Shown here: piece after piece, positions 52,330 through 60,659 of the stretch
Layout of the letters: each line of letters starts with the position of its first letter
Numbering within the stretch: position 1 is the stretch's first letter
Assembly: GCA_003352285.1 (NCBI GenBank)
Contig: QQVN01000003.1
Coordinates: 558,812 to 622,811 of the forward strand
Length of the DNA stretch: 64,000 bases
Direction: 5' to 3'
Origin: Thermoproteota archaeon
GTDB taxonomy: Archaea > Thermoproteota > Nitrososphaeria > Nitrososphaerales > Nitrosopumilaceae
Made by a program: the position numbers and the translations under genes
Notes under the pieces: generated by a model
Seen by the model: the letters and a program-made list of their open reading frames with translations, nothing else
What the model was told of the DNA's origin: nothing
Database searches by the model: none

Positions 52330-53145
52330 TTACTCACGTTGGGAAATAACAGATAACTCTAATTTCTTAGATTTTTTCCACAAAAGTGAACATAAGCTAA
52401 ACATGTTATTTACCATCTCCGAAGAATTTGTAAATAGAATCGAATCTCCTTCATCCTTTAGATTCACTGCATCACTAATTGCCCCAGACATAATCAATTG
52501 CCTATCACATTCCACTATAATTCTACTTTTTGAGGGAAGTTTCCCTAATTTGACGTCTGAGGAGTTTAATCTATGAATCAACGGATAATCTTTGTCATTA
52601 TTCAATTGTGTCAAGATGTTAACGTCAACACCATTCTTTTTTGCAAGAGATATTTTCTCAGGAATTGAAGTATGATACATCATCGTAAGGTCTTCAATAG
52701 TAGTCATGATGTAAACTTGATTTTTTGCGCTCTGAATCATCTTTCCAATGCGCGAATAGACGTTGGTTCTTCCCTGAATGATTGACAAGGACGTAATGTC
52801 TGGAGATTCGGCAGTTTTTGTAACTGTGGATAGTTGTTCTGTAAGTTTTTTTGCAAGATTCTTCATTGTGGTGATTTCATCATCGTGTCGCTCAATTATT
52901 GATGCTAATGCAGTTTTTGGTTCAACAGCTGTACATATTGTAGGATTTGAAAAAGTTGTTGTGACGATTCCAAAGTTTTTTAATTTGTTTAATGAACGAT
53001 ATGCCTTTCCTCTATCAATTTCTAATTTTGCAGCCATCGTACCAACAGAGATGGAACCCAGTTGCAACAATCCCATGTAAATTTTTGAATCAACTTGGTC
53101 TAATCCAAAGTATTCAAGGTGGGAGGATAATTCTTCAGGGTTCAT
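52330..53145 (-). CDS. TrmB-family transcriptional regulator
   Basis: 271 residues. N-terminal winged helix (LGLDQVDSKIYMGLLQ-like start, then SVGTMAAKLEIDRGKAYRSL and KLKNFGIVTTT), a helical dimerisation linker (about 80-115) and a C-terminal phospholipase-D-like sensor domain (IIQGRTNVYSRIGKMI, YIMTTIEDL) as in sugar-sensing TrmB. The sugar-binding C-terminal beta domain of Thermococcus TrmB is missing. Divergent from TFB at 53435; a direct repeat lies between them. Confidence 0.85.
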   Translation of the reverse strand: MNPEELSSHLEYFGLDQVDSKIYMGLLQLGSISVGTMAAKLEIDRGKAYRSLNKLKNFGIVTTTFSNPTICTAVEPKTALASIIERHDDEITTMKNLAKKLTEQLSTVTKTAESPDITSLSIIQGRTNVYSRIGKMIQSAKNQVYIMTTIEDLTMMYHTSIPEKISLAKKNGVDVNILTQLNNDKDYPLIHRLNSSDVKLGKLPSKSRIIVECDRQLIMSGAISDAVNLKDEGDSILFTNSSEMVNNMFSLCSLLWKKSKKLELSVISQRE

Positions 53146-53254
53146 CAGACAAAGAATGAAAATGAAAAATTACAATATTATTTCTTGTGTGTTTTTGACA
53201 AACATTTTACGATCTTTGTCTTGCGTAAAATTCACAGATTCAAACCTAATCCTG

Positions 53255-53274
53255 TGATCGCAAATCTGATCGCA
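53255..53274. promoter_or_regulatory. Direct repeat between trmB-like gene and tfb
   Basis: TGATCGCA occurs twice with a 12-base step (53255-53262, 53267-53274). It lies in the region between divergent genes, more GC-rich than its surroundings. Could be an operator; weak evidence. Confidence 0.3.
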
Positions 53275-53434
53275 TTAATGAAGTTTTGAATTTGAAAGAA
53301 TTTTCTGATAGAAAATTACCCACAAAATCTCATTCTAAAAACTTAGAATGAAGGTTAGCTTAACCTACACACAAATCACCCTAAGAATATGTGTAAAATG
53401 GATAATAAGTCAAAATACCCCATCTATCTGTCCT

Positions 53435-54340
53435 TTGAACACGTCAATATCTGCACAACGATGTCCCTCTTGCGGTAAATCAAAAATGGTATCAGATGAA
53501 AACACGGGAGAGCTAATCTGTGGCATTTGTGGTTTTGTTGTAAATGACAAACTAGAGGATACAGGAGCAGAGTGGCGCTCATTTGCAAATGATGAAACAA
53601 ACAGAGCTCGTGCAGGAGCTGGAACATCAATCACCATGCACGATATGGGACTATCAACCATCATTGGAGCAGTCAATAAGGATTCTACAGGTAAACCACT
53701 ATCTGCAAGCATGAAAAGCTCAATTGAGAGATTACGAACATGGGACAGTAGAACACAAGCACATTCATCAGCAGACAGAAACTTACGACAAGCACTAAAT
53801 GAAATGGACAAGCTAAAAGACAAGCTCGCTTTAGGTGATGCAGTAGTAGAAAAGGCTGCATATATTTATCGAAAAGCAATGGAGAAAAAACTTGTAAGAG
53901 GAAGATCAATTCAGGGATTGGTAGCAGCCTGCTTATACGCTGCATGTCGTAATACTGAAACTCCAAGAACTTTAGATGATGTTGCAAAAGGAATCAACAT
54001 TAGAAGAAAAGATGTTGCAAGATGTTACAGATTAATTTTTAGAGAGCTGGAGCTAAAGATGCCAGTAGTAGATCCTGTTAAAGGAGTTTCACGAATTGCA
54101 AGCATAGCAGAATTAAGCGAAAAAACAAAACGCAAGGCAGTGGCAATATTAGATAAAGCAAAAAAATTAGGAATAGTTGCAGGAAAAGATCCTATGGGAA
54201 TAGCAGCTGCCGCACTTTATCTTGCATGTATTAGTGGTGGCGAATCAAAATCACAAAAAGAAATCTCAATTGCATCTGGAGTGACAGAAGTTACAATTAG
54301 GAATCGATGTGCAGGATTAAGGAAAATTCTTCAGGATTAG
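53435..54340 (+). CDS. tfb: Transcription initiation factor TFB
   Basis: Archaeal TFIIB, bridges TBP-DNA and RNA polymerase. Zinc ribbon CPSCGKSKMVSD ... CGIC, a B-reader region (GAEWRSFANDE), then two cyclin repeats (RDLR-like start about 130, VEKAAYIYRKAMEKKLVRG; SEKTKRKAVAILDKAKKLGI). 301 residues with start TTG 53435, which fits an ATAATAAG box 28 bases upstream. An ATG at 53348 in the same frame would add 29 residues that look non-coding. Thaumarchaea usually have several TFBs, and this is one of them. Confidence 0.93.
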   Translation: MNTSISAQRCPSCGKSKMVSDENTGELICGICGFVVNDKLEDTGAEWRSFANDETNRARAGAGTSITMHDMGLSTIIGAVNKDSTGKPLSASMKSSIERLRTWDSRTQAHSSADRNLRQALNEMDKLKDKLALGDAVVEKAAYIYRKAMEKKLVRGRSIQGLVAACLYAACRNTETPRTLDDVAKGINIRRKDVARCYRLIFRELELKMPVVDPVKGVSRIASIAELSEKTKRKAVAILDKAKKLGIVAGKDPMGIAAAALYLACISGGESKSQKEISIASGVTEVTIRNRCAGLRKILQD

Positions 54341-54341
54341 A

Positions 54342-54632
54342 ATGTCTGAAAGCATATCATGGTCGGATTGGCTAGATTACAATTCTGAAACTATCAACAA
54401 GTCACCAACAAAACCAGGTGTATTTATGATGCATGCTGCAATGAAGATATTACTAATTCAAGGAACTGAAAACATTAGAAAAGAACTAGCAGATACGTTA
54501 TCCAATGATTGTACCGCCCAGGCTACTAGATTCAGGTATACCATATCAGAACAATATCAAAAAATCTATCAGGAATTAATCCAAGATTACAAAAATAGAC
54601 ACGAAGGAAAACTGCCAAAATGTATGGAGTAA
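54342..54632 (+). CDS. Small hypothetical protein, possibly GIY-YIG-like
   Basis: 96 residues. The middle, TKPGVFMMHAAMKILLIQGT, has the strand-loop-strand shape of GIY-YIG-like proteins but without the catalytic Tyr pair. Ends KNRHEGKLPKCME. It starts one base after the TFB stop, so it is co-transcribed with tfb. Function unknown. Confidence 0.55.
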   Translation: MSESISWSDWLDYNSETINKSPTKPGVFMMHAAMKILLIQGTENIRKELADTLSNDCTAQATRFRYTISEQYQKIYQELIQDYKNRHEGKLPKCME

Positions 54633-55190
54633 TTATCTGAATTCAGGTAATTCCTCGTGTTCACGACGCCTAGTTACAAAAAATATTCCGCCAGTTATAC
54701 CAAATTGATAAAATGCATACATCATTACTTGAAAGAAACTTGGGACATATTCTGTAAATCGGCTTAGAATAGCAACCAAAAGCACAATAACGCTTAATCC
54801 AAACATGAAATATCTTGCAACATTTGGTATCTCGGCAAATTTAAAAAACAAGACCAATGTGACAGAAACAAAAAGTGCAACTATAGTTCCAAATCCAGCA
54901 TTTAACCCAAGGACATTAATTAAAAAAGCAACTCCTTCCTCAGGAGTAGCAGGGACGACAATTTCAGAAACGGTGATTTTTTCGGGAATTGCAAATTTAA
55001 TTACGTTTGAAATTGCGTTAATTGAGAATAATAGTAACAAAACAATCGAAGTAATCCTTGCATGAATTTTTAATCTTGGAAATCGTTTTCTTATACCACG
55101 TCCAAGTATTGTGCCCTGTAAAATTCCAATGAGAAAAACCACACCGTATGAAATTAGAAAGTTTTCTTCGGCTATCGCAAGAATATCCAT
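54633..55190 (-). CDS. Multi-span membrane protein
   Basis: 185 residues with five membrane helices. Basic N-terminal loop (GRGIRKRFPRLKIHARI). No motif I recognise beyond general hydrophobicity. Convergent with the gene after tfb. Confidence 0.6.
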   Translation of the reverse strand: MDILAIAEENFLISYGVVFLIGILQGTILGRGIRKRFPRLKIHARITSIVLLLLFSINAISNVIKFAIPEKITVSEIVVPATPEEGVAFLINVLGLNAGFGTIVALFVSVTLVLFFKFAEIPNVARYFMFGLSVIVLLVAILSRFTEYVPSFFQVMMYAFYQFGITGGIFFVTRRREHEELPEFR

Positions 55191-55263
55191 ACTAGAGAAG
55201 CAATCTAGATATTAATTACAAATATGAAAATTAAGATTCACAAATGACATAATCTAGTGGACA

Positions 55264-55509
55264 TCATTCATTAACAATCATTGTAATGGAAGATTGAATG
55301 TTTTGAATAGATCTTATTTTGCTCATCACAGTATTTCGTAGGGAATCTTCTGAATCAGAAGTAACTTTGAGTACAATATCATACACACCAAAAACACCCT
55401 GTATGTCAAATATTATATTTGCAATTTCGGAAAGAGAATTTTTGATATTATCTATAACTGATTGTTCCTGATTAAGAGTTACGTTTAGTAAAAAATAGGT
55501 TGTAGGCAT
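55264..55509 (-). CDS. Stand-alone Lrp/AsnC ligand-binding (RAM) protein
   Basis: 81 residues equal to the C-terminal RAM domain of Lrp/AsnC regulators (alpha-beta fold), with no DNA-binding part. GVYDIVLKV and the ending IQSSITMIV are typical. Its ATG overlaps the stop of the next RAM gene upstream by one base, so both are made together and may form mixed oligomers. Possible effector: an amino acid; unknown. Confidence 0.8.
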   Translation of the reverse strand: MPTTYFLLNVTLNQEQSVIDNIKNSLSEIANIIFDIQGVFGVYDIVLKVTSDSEDSLRNTVMSKIRSIQNIQSSITMIVNE

Positions 55510-55748
55510 TATTCTTGGCCTTCTATTCCCATTAATGTCAGGGTAGAACGGATTTTATCGATTTTCCTAATCTTCCATGTAATGGTCTCCCTTAGAGCAC
55601 TTACTTCATCAGAAACAACTTTAGCCAAGATATCATATGCTCCAAATGTTCCATGTACCTCCTTTACCGAATCAAGTGCTTTTAGTTGAGAAATAACAGA
55701 TTCTTCAGAACCTAACTCGCAATTGATTAACACGTATGCTGATGCCAT
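55509..55748 (-). CDS. Stand-alone Lrp/AsnC ligand-binding (RAM) protein
   Basis: 79 residues (start ATG 55748, fitting an ATTAAATAA box 27 bases upstream). ASAYVLINCELGSEESVI, EVHGTFGAYDILAKV and RSTLTLMGIE are the RAM strands and helices. No HTH. A paralogue follows immediately, and a third one is at 57981. Such SMALL RAM proteins can bind amino acids and modulate full-length Lrp partners. Confidence 0.82.
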   Translation of the reverse strand: MASAYVLINCELGSEESVISQLKALDSVKEVHGTFGAYDILAKVVSDEVSALRETITWKIRKIDKIRSTLTLMGIEGQE

Positions 55749-55950
55749 TTTCAGCATAATTATCAAATTATGTTATTTAATATCAATTAAGAATTAGGTT
55801 AGAAATTGTTTAAAAAAATATCAGATTTATGAAAAAGTGTTCATAAGAAAAACGTTTTTCCCCCAAATTAAACATCAGAAAGGCATAGTTCGTTTGTTTT
55901 GAACACACAATTACATAGATTCTATTTAATGAAATTATAACTAGTCTGTT

Positions 55951-56002
55951 GGACCCGCTGCCAACACCCTTCCCAGCCAGACCATAGTTAGCCCTTGGGT
56001 CC
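55951..56002 (-). ncRNA. Candidate small structured RNA (GC-rich hairpin)
   Basis: A GC-rich island inside a 320-base gene-free stretch (55749-56068) of AT-rich DNA. On the minus strand GGACCC (56002-55997) can pair with GGGTCC (55956-55951), and inside it GCTAAC (55992-55987) with GTTGGC (55965-55960). One inner pair is G-U on the minus strand but would be C-A on the plus, which favours the minus strand. The 3' side continues AACAGA, an ACA-like box, so an H/ACA guide RNA is one option. I see no T-arm or anticodon arm, so not a tRNA. The 71-codon frame across it does not look like protein. Confidence 0.35.
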
Positions 56003-56068
56003 ACCAGAACTTTACAAATTAGCAAATTCTATCTCTAGGTTTTTAACCTGTGAATTCAAAATTTTGTC

Positions 56069-56503
56069 ATGCAGGGCAATTCCATCAATAAAATACTTGT
56101 ACCAATTGATGGTTCCAAGAATTCCATTAGAGCCTTAGAAATGGCAATTACAATTGCAAAAAACTGCAAGGCAAAGATTACTGGAGTCTATTGTATGTAC
56201 ACACAATCATATTCTGAAACACGCGGTGTAGCTTCAGTAAGTAACGAAATGAGGAAAGAGGCACGTACTGTTCTAGATGATGCAAAGAAGACATGTGGAA
56301 AAGCAGGAGTTTCATTTACAACAAAAATCCTACAAGGCAATATCGGATTCAACATTGTAAAAACAGCTCATCAAAAAAATAATAAATTTGATTTAATAGT
56401 TATTGGATCAAGAGGCAGAAGTTCCCTTAAGAGTATGTTCTTGGGAAGTACATCAAACTTTGTTATACATGAATCTAGCATTCCAGTTTTAATAGTAAAA
56501 TAA
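56069..56503 (+). CDS. Universal stress protein (UspA family)
   Basis: 144-residue UspA-type ATP-binding protein. KILVPIDGSKNSIRALEMAI at the start, VIGSRGRSSLKSMFLGSTS near the end (GxxGxxGx9GS-type nucleotide site). Single domain. The ATG follows a TTTTTAACC box by 27 bases. Confidence 0.93.
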   Translation: MQGNSINKILVPIDGSKNSIRALEMAITIAKNCKAKITGVYCMYTQSYSETRGVASVSNEMRKEARTVLDDAKKTCGKAGVSFTTKILQGNIGFNIVKTAHQKNNKFDLIVIGSRGRSSLKSMFLGSTSNFVIHESSIPVLIVK

Positions 56504-56505
56504 TC

Positions 56506-56961
56506 TCATACCATACCATTCTTTACAAAATATTTTTGATGATAATCTTCTGCCTTGTAAAATGTTGGAGCAGGAACAATTTCAGTCACTATTGGGTTTT
56601 GGAATTTTCCGGATTTTTCTAAGGATTCTTTAGATTTTTTGGCAGATTCTTCTTGAGTAGAGTCATGGTAGAATATTGCAGAACGATATTGAATTCCAAT
56701 ATCAAAACCCTGGCGATTTAGAGTAGTAGGATTATGATTATTCCAAAAGATGTCTAATAATTCATCATATGAGATTTTTTGAGGATCATACTCTACTTGA
56801 ACTGCTTCTGCATGACCAGTCTTATCAGTACAGACCTGTTCATATGTAGGATTTTCAACTTTTCCGCCAATATATCCAACAGTAGTATCTAAGACACCTT
56901 TGGTTTTACGAAAGATTTCCTCGACATGCCAAAAACACCCAGCTGCAAATGTAGCCTTCAT
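56506..56961 (-). CDS. msrA: Peptide methionine sulfoxide reductase MsrA
   Basis: Repairs oxidised methionine (S form). 151 residues with start ATG 56961. Catalytic Cys in [26 protein letters not shown] and [20 protein letters not shown] follow. Near the end EDYHQKYF. No resolving Cys at the C-terminus. Thioredoxin is needed for recycling, and a TrxB-like protein is encoded 28 bases upstream on the same strand. Confidence 0.95.
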   Translation of the reverse strand: MKATFAAGCFWHVEEIFRKTKGVLDTTVGYIGGKVENPTYEQVCTDKTGHAEAVQVEYDPQKISYDELLDIFWNNHNPTTLNRQGFDIGIQYRSAIFYHDSTQEESAKKSKESLEKSGKFQNPIVTEIVPAPTFYKAEDYHQKYFVKNGMV

Positions 56962-56997
56962 ACAATACATTAGTAAATTGAGATTAAAAATCTAACA

Positions 56998-57972
56998 CTA
57001 GTAATGGAATACTGTATCGCCAATCTGTTTTTTCCAATCGGCACGAATTCCAGGTTTTCCCTTTAGCTTTTCGACATAATTAAAGGCAGAAAGCCCTGCT
57101 GCAGCACCATCTCCGCATGCAGCGACAATTTGCTTATAGGGAATGCTTGTTGCATCTCCAGCGGCAAAAATTGCAGGATGTGAAGTTTTTCCTCCAGATT
57201 CAATTTCTATCTCACCTTTAGTGTTAATTGTTACCAAATCCTTTACAAAATCCAAATTAATTTTAGAACCCATCTCAATAAACAGACCATCAACTTGCAG
57301 TGTTTTTTCTGAACCGGTAGCGTCAACTACAGTAATTTGTTGAAGAGTTCCATTACCAGAGATGGCTTTAATGCTAGAGCTTGGAATTAATTCAACGTTT
57401 TCTTTTTTCTCAAGGGATGCAATTAGATCTTTATCGCCACCAAGTTTTCCGCCTTTGTAAATCATGTATGCCTTTGATGCCATTCGTGAAAGCAGTATAC
57501 CGGATTCTAAAAGATAAGCGCCAACACCTACTGATGCAGTAGTTCGTCCCTGATAAAATGGTGCATCACATTTTGTACAATAATGTACTCCCTTGTTTGC
57601 AAATTGAGATTCATTTTCTAATCCCAAATTATTTGGAACTTTACCAGCAGCAACAACTATAGCTTTTGCGAAATATTCTGAGCGAGATGTTTTAACTCTC
57701 ATCTTACCATCTGCTTCTTCAATTTTTTCCACAGTATCATATGTCATCTCACCTTTGAATGACAAGAATTGACTCTCTAAAGTTTTAGCAAGTAACGGAC
57801 CACTTGACATTATAGTACCCGGATAATTTTCAAGTTTCGGAATCAAATTAAGCTGTCCACCCAAATCTTTTGAGATGACTAAAACCGAAACTTGTTGTCT
57901 TGCAATGTATATTCCAGCTGAAAGACCAGCAGGACCTGCTCCAACTATAATTATTTCATATTCTTGGGCCAA
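56998..57972 (-). CDS. trxB: Thioredoxin reductase-like flavoprotein with degenerate NADPH site
   Basis: 324 residues. FAD motif VGAGPAGLSAGIYIAR, redox pair Cys132-Thr-Lys-Cys135 and FAAGDATSIPYKQI are as in TrxB. The second Rossmann motif (normally GGGxSA) reads GVGAYLLES, and the arginines that bind the NADPH phosphate (HRRxxxRA) are replaced by YKGGKLGGD. So NADPH may not be the donor. F420H2, NADH or ferredoxin are options. Preceded by a RAM gene eight bases upstream. Confidence 0.88.
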   Translation of the reverse strand: MAQEYEIIIVGAGPAGLSAGIYIARQQVSVLVISKDLGGQLNLIPKLENYPGTIMSSGPLLAKTLESQFLSFKGEMTYDTVEKIEEADGKMRVKTSRSEYFAKAIVVAAGKVPNNLGLENESQFANKGVHYCTKCDAPFYQGRTTASVGVGAYLLESGILLSRMASKAYMIYKGGKLGGDKDLIASLEKKENVELIPSSSIKAISGNGTLQQITVVDATGSEKTLQVDGLFIEMGSKINLDFVKDLVTINTKGEIEIESGGKTSHPAIFAAGDATSIPYKQIVAACGDGAAAGLSAFNYVEKLKGKPGIRADWKKQIGDTVFHY

Positions 57973-57980
57973 TTTCTAAA

Positions 57981-58211
57981 TTAGTTTACAGAGATTAACG
58001 AAGTTAAGTTTTTGATACCATTCATGTTATGTAGATCGTTATCTATTGCATCCTTGATTTTTTGCATGTCATCAGACTCAAGAATAACCAAAATATCACA
58101 AATACCATAAACGGTCTTTACTGATTTTACTACAGAAATTTTTTTGGATGCTTCAATAATTTCTCTTTGATTTTTGTAATCAACGTTTAGAAGAACATAG
58201 GCCTCGTTCAT
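57981..58211 (-). CDS. Stand-alone Lrp/AsnC ligand-binding (RAM) protein
   Basis: 76 residues. MNEAYVLLNVDYKNQREI, VYGICDILVILESDD and NLTSLISVN fit the RAM fold. ATG 58211 is 27 bases from a TTTTTATCA box (58236-58246), so I reject longer starts up to 58331. It is followed by trxB after eight bases, so one transcript. Confidence 0.78.
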   Translation of the reverse strand: MNEAYVLLNVDYKNQREIIEASKKISVVKSVKTVYGICDILVILESDDMQKIKDAIDNDLHNMNGIKNLTSLISVN

Positions 58212-58377
58212 GAGGTATCTCATGAACCTATTGATAAAAAGTTTCTCTGAGATCGTGCCTAAATTCGGTAGATTTTCTTGTAAAAACATGTCAGGTTTGT
58301 CCAGTATAAGCAAAAAGACCATCCAGGACAAACAAAAATTAGATTTCGATATATGAAATTAATCAGATTCCCAAATC

Positions 58378-58791
58378 ATGTCACAGATAGTTCAGCATGA
58401 CAAGGAACAGAGACTCAGACTTGCAAGTGTTGTGTGTGGAGTTCTAGCCATTGCATCCATAGTTTTGCTAGGAAGCTCTTCATTTGCATTTGGAGATATT
58501 CAGATAGAAATTGCAAAAAATGCAGACACTCAAGGATGTGAAATCAATGAATCGTGTTATTCTGAAACTGGTCTTGTGATAAATGTTGGGCAAGAGGTCA
58601 CATGGTATAATGCAGGTAACAAAGTTCATTCCATAGTAAGTGGAAGCGCCGAAGTAGGCCATTACGGTTTATTTGATAGTGGAAAAATTCTCCCAAAGGA
58701 AAATTTTTCTCAGGTATTTTCTAAATCAGGTCAGTACTTTTACTACTGTCAAACACATCCCTGGATGACAGGGATAGTCATGGTAAAATAA
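58378..58791 (+). CDS. Plastocyanin-like blue copper protein
   Basis: 137 residues. Membrane helix or signal at about 14-38 with basic residues before it. Cupredoxin domain: NKVHSIVSG (His), then YFYYCQTHPWMTG (Cys, His, Met), the type 1 copper site. Also EVTWYNAG. Such proteins carry electrons in copper-based thaumarchaeal respiration. A GATATATGA box is 27 bases before the ATG. The extra Cys pair (QGCEINESCYS) may form a disulfide. Confidence 0.93.
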   Translation: MSQIVQHDKEQRLRLASVVCGVLAIASIVLLGSSSFAFGDIQIEIAKNADTQGCEINESCYSETGLVINVGQEVTWYNAGNKVHSIVSGSAEVGHYGLFDSGKILPKENFSQVFSKSGQYFYYCQTHPWMTGIVMVK

Positions 58792-58796
58792 AAAAT

Positions 58797-59798
58797 CTAA
58801 ACTCGAATTATTCCTTGCTCAACTAGAAATTTTATTGCAGTAATGAATTCATCATCAGTGATTTGACCTACAGACCACCAACTTGCATTATTGCGTATCC
58901 AATCTGGAATTGAATCATTACTAACAGTTTCTGAATTAGATAAATTTGGAATAAAGATAATTTGATTATCAATCATGTATTGAATTGAAGACACAAATTC
59001 TTTATCAGATATCTTGCCAGTAGACCACCATCCAGCATTATTGCGTATCCAATCTGGAATTGCAGGAGGATTGGGAAATCCTAAAACAGTGTAGATGGTT
59101 TCGCCAGGAAATTGAGATTCAAACCAATCTCTAAAATCATTTGCACTGTTATACCAATCAACATAGTATTGAGGAGATCTATCTGACTTTGGAAAATCGG
59201 GAGTGTGGGTATTAGGATAACCTACAACATCTTCAATATTTTTCCCAGTAAATTGAGAATCAAACCAATCCTTGAATGCTAAATCAGAATTATATCTATC
59301 AATATAGTATTGTGGAGATTTATCAAATGCTGGAAAGCCAGGAATATGGGTTTTAGGCTCTTTAGTAACATCAACAGAGTGTTTTGGAGTCAAAGATTTT
59401 GATGGTTGTTTTTGTGTATTCTTAGGCATAGTTTCTGAGGAATCACCTAACGAGAATTGAAATGACTTTTGATATTCTTCTCCAAGGTAGAATACTTTGA
59501 CAGTATAAGTTCCCTCTTGTAACCATTTTGGACCATCGGCTTTGTAGGATTTAGAGAAACTACCATCAGAATTTGCAAGAAAGGTATCTACTGCAGCAAA
59601 ATCAGAATTTTGAGGATTTACAATTTGCATAATGACAAATTGGCCAGGTTGTGGGGAGTCTATCTGACCATTAAGAATCACAGAATCCCCAGAAACATAT
59701 TGAGATTTGTTTAAAGAGAAACTCAGTATTTCCGCATATGCTGTAATTGGGATCATAGAAATTAATCCAAAGATCAGTAAAAAGATTAAGGATTTCAA
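58797..59798 (-). CDS. Secreted modular surface protein with WW-rich modules
   Basis: 333 residues. Signal peptide 1-22. A beta-sandwich (about 24-118: LSFSLNKSQYVSGDSVILNG, EGTYTVKVFYLG) like archaeal adhesion domains is followed by a linker. Two copies of a 42-44-residue unit come next (SPQYYIDRYNSDLAFKDWF, and SPQYYVDWYNSANDFRDWF), then two tryptophan-rich modules. Nothing enzymatic. A binding or surface-structure role is likely. It is convergent with the cupredoxin gene, five bases apart. Confidence 0.75.
   Translation of the reverse strand: MKSLIFLLIFGLISMIPITAYAEILSFSLNKSQYVSGDSVILNGQIDSPQPGQFVIMQIVNPQNSDFAAVDTFLANSDGSFSKSYKADGPKWLQEGTYTVKVFYLGEEYQKSFQFSLGDSSETMPKNTQKQPSKSLTPKHSVDVTKEPKTHIPGFPAFDKSPQYYIDRYNSDLAFKDWFDSQFTGKNIEDVVGYPNTHTPDFPKSDRSPQYYVDWYNSANDFRDWFESQFPGETIYTVLGFPNPPAIPDWIRNNAGWWSTGKISDKEFVSSIQYMIDNQIIFIPNLSNSETVSNDSIPDWIRNNASWWSVGQITDDEFITAIKFLVEQGIIRV
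58800..59060 (-). repeat. Tandem WW-rich surface module (pair 3)
   Basis: Copies at 58947-59060 (IPDWIRNNAGWWSTG start) and 58800-58910 (IPDWIRNNASWWSVG start), linker 12 residues. They close the protein, as in the deacetylase-like one. Confidence 0.85.
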
Positions 59799-59937
59799 TG
59801 TAATTCCAAAAACAAAAATCCCAAATTTAATCTTGATTGAAGAGCAGAACCAGACATATTATTTTGAAATTTGCTTTGTTTATAATGCCTTCGTAGGAAA
59901 GATAAGAATAAAAATTTTGAGACACCTAGATTTGGAT

Positions 59938-60549
59938 CTAAGTGTCAGTGAATTGGAATGTCCAAGTCAATGCCAATGTATCATCTGCAGTTAGTTCAAC
60001 TGCTGTGAATGTGTTTCTTGCAAACATTTCACCGCCAGTGGCATGGTTGAATATTGCGGCCTCATCAATGCTGCTATCATCACAATCGTTTGGTCCCACG
60101 TTACCGCCCTCAAATGTTGCAGTTGCTGTAACATTTGCATTTGGAGAACCATTCATAGTGCCATTAACAGAACTAAATGCAGCTACTTCTCTAGCACATG
60201 ATGATATTACTGTAATAATATCAGTCTGTCCTGCTGCTGGTGCAGTTTCACCGCCTGTTCCAATTTCCATATGGCTGATTTTGGCTGAAGATGCATTTAC
60301 AGTTGAAAACAAATTCTCTGCTAAAAGCTCCATTCCATCAGTAACAATCATGTTATCAGATTGTCGATACGCCTTGATGTTGCCCTGTGCATCGCTAACT
60401 ACTACTTCTACATGACCTAATAGCTGAACGCCATTTTTGATAGTGGGTTGTACTGAAACTCCTTCTAAAATTGCATATGTTGCACCTGAAGACACAGCTA
60501 CTATTGCCACCAATAGTAATCCAAAATGCTTTGGGTCCAAAGTTTTCAT
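59938..60549 (-). CDS. Secreted beta-rich protein, phage-structural-like
   Basis: 203 residues. N-terminal hydrophobic segment (about 9-27). VEVVVSDAQGNIKAYRQSDN, then HMEIGTGGETAPAAGQTDI, an Asn/Thr-rich part and a close LTADDTLALTWTFQFTDT. The G-T-G-x-x-T-A-P-A-x-x-x-T-D-I pattern, followed by an SIDEAAIFN stretch, recalls phage and viral tail or spike proteins in bacterial genomes. Two Cys pairs may form disulfides. Role unknown. Confidence 0.65.
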   Translation of the reverse strand: MKTLDPKHFGLLLVAIVAVSSGATYAILEGVSVQPTIKNGVQLLGHVEVVVSDAQGNIKAYRQSDNMIVTDGMELLAENLFSTVNASSAKISHMEIGTGGETAPAAGQTDIITVISSCAREVAAFSSVNGTMNGSPNANVTATATFEGGNVGPNDCDDSSIDEAAIFNHATGGEMFARNTFTAVELTADDTLALTWTFQFTDT

Positions 60550-60659
60550 TATTCATATAGTTGGTGCAGTAGTTTTTAGAATTAGTTTGTAAAAAATGAA
60601 CAGACGGGTACTCAGATTTTATTAATCTCAGGCACAAAAGTGAAGGATTTTTTCATAAA

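Noticed and set aside
53410..53823. 137-codon antisense frame in tfb
   Set aside because: It is opposite a clear TFB gene and has a low-complexity composition; shadow of the real gene.
55951..56002. tRNA-like acceptor pairing with a following ACCA
   Set aside because: Only 52 bases, and no T-loop, D-arm or anticodon arm.
55810..56025. 71-codon minus-strand frame
   Set aside because: It covers the GC-rich hairpin, has odd composition and no family look; a structured RNA fits better.
59942..60415. 157-codon plus-strand frame
   Set aside because: Mirror of the secreted protein gene on the minus strand; no promoter or family signature.
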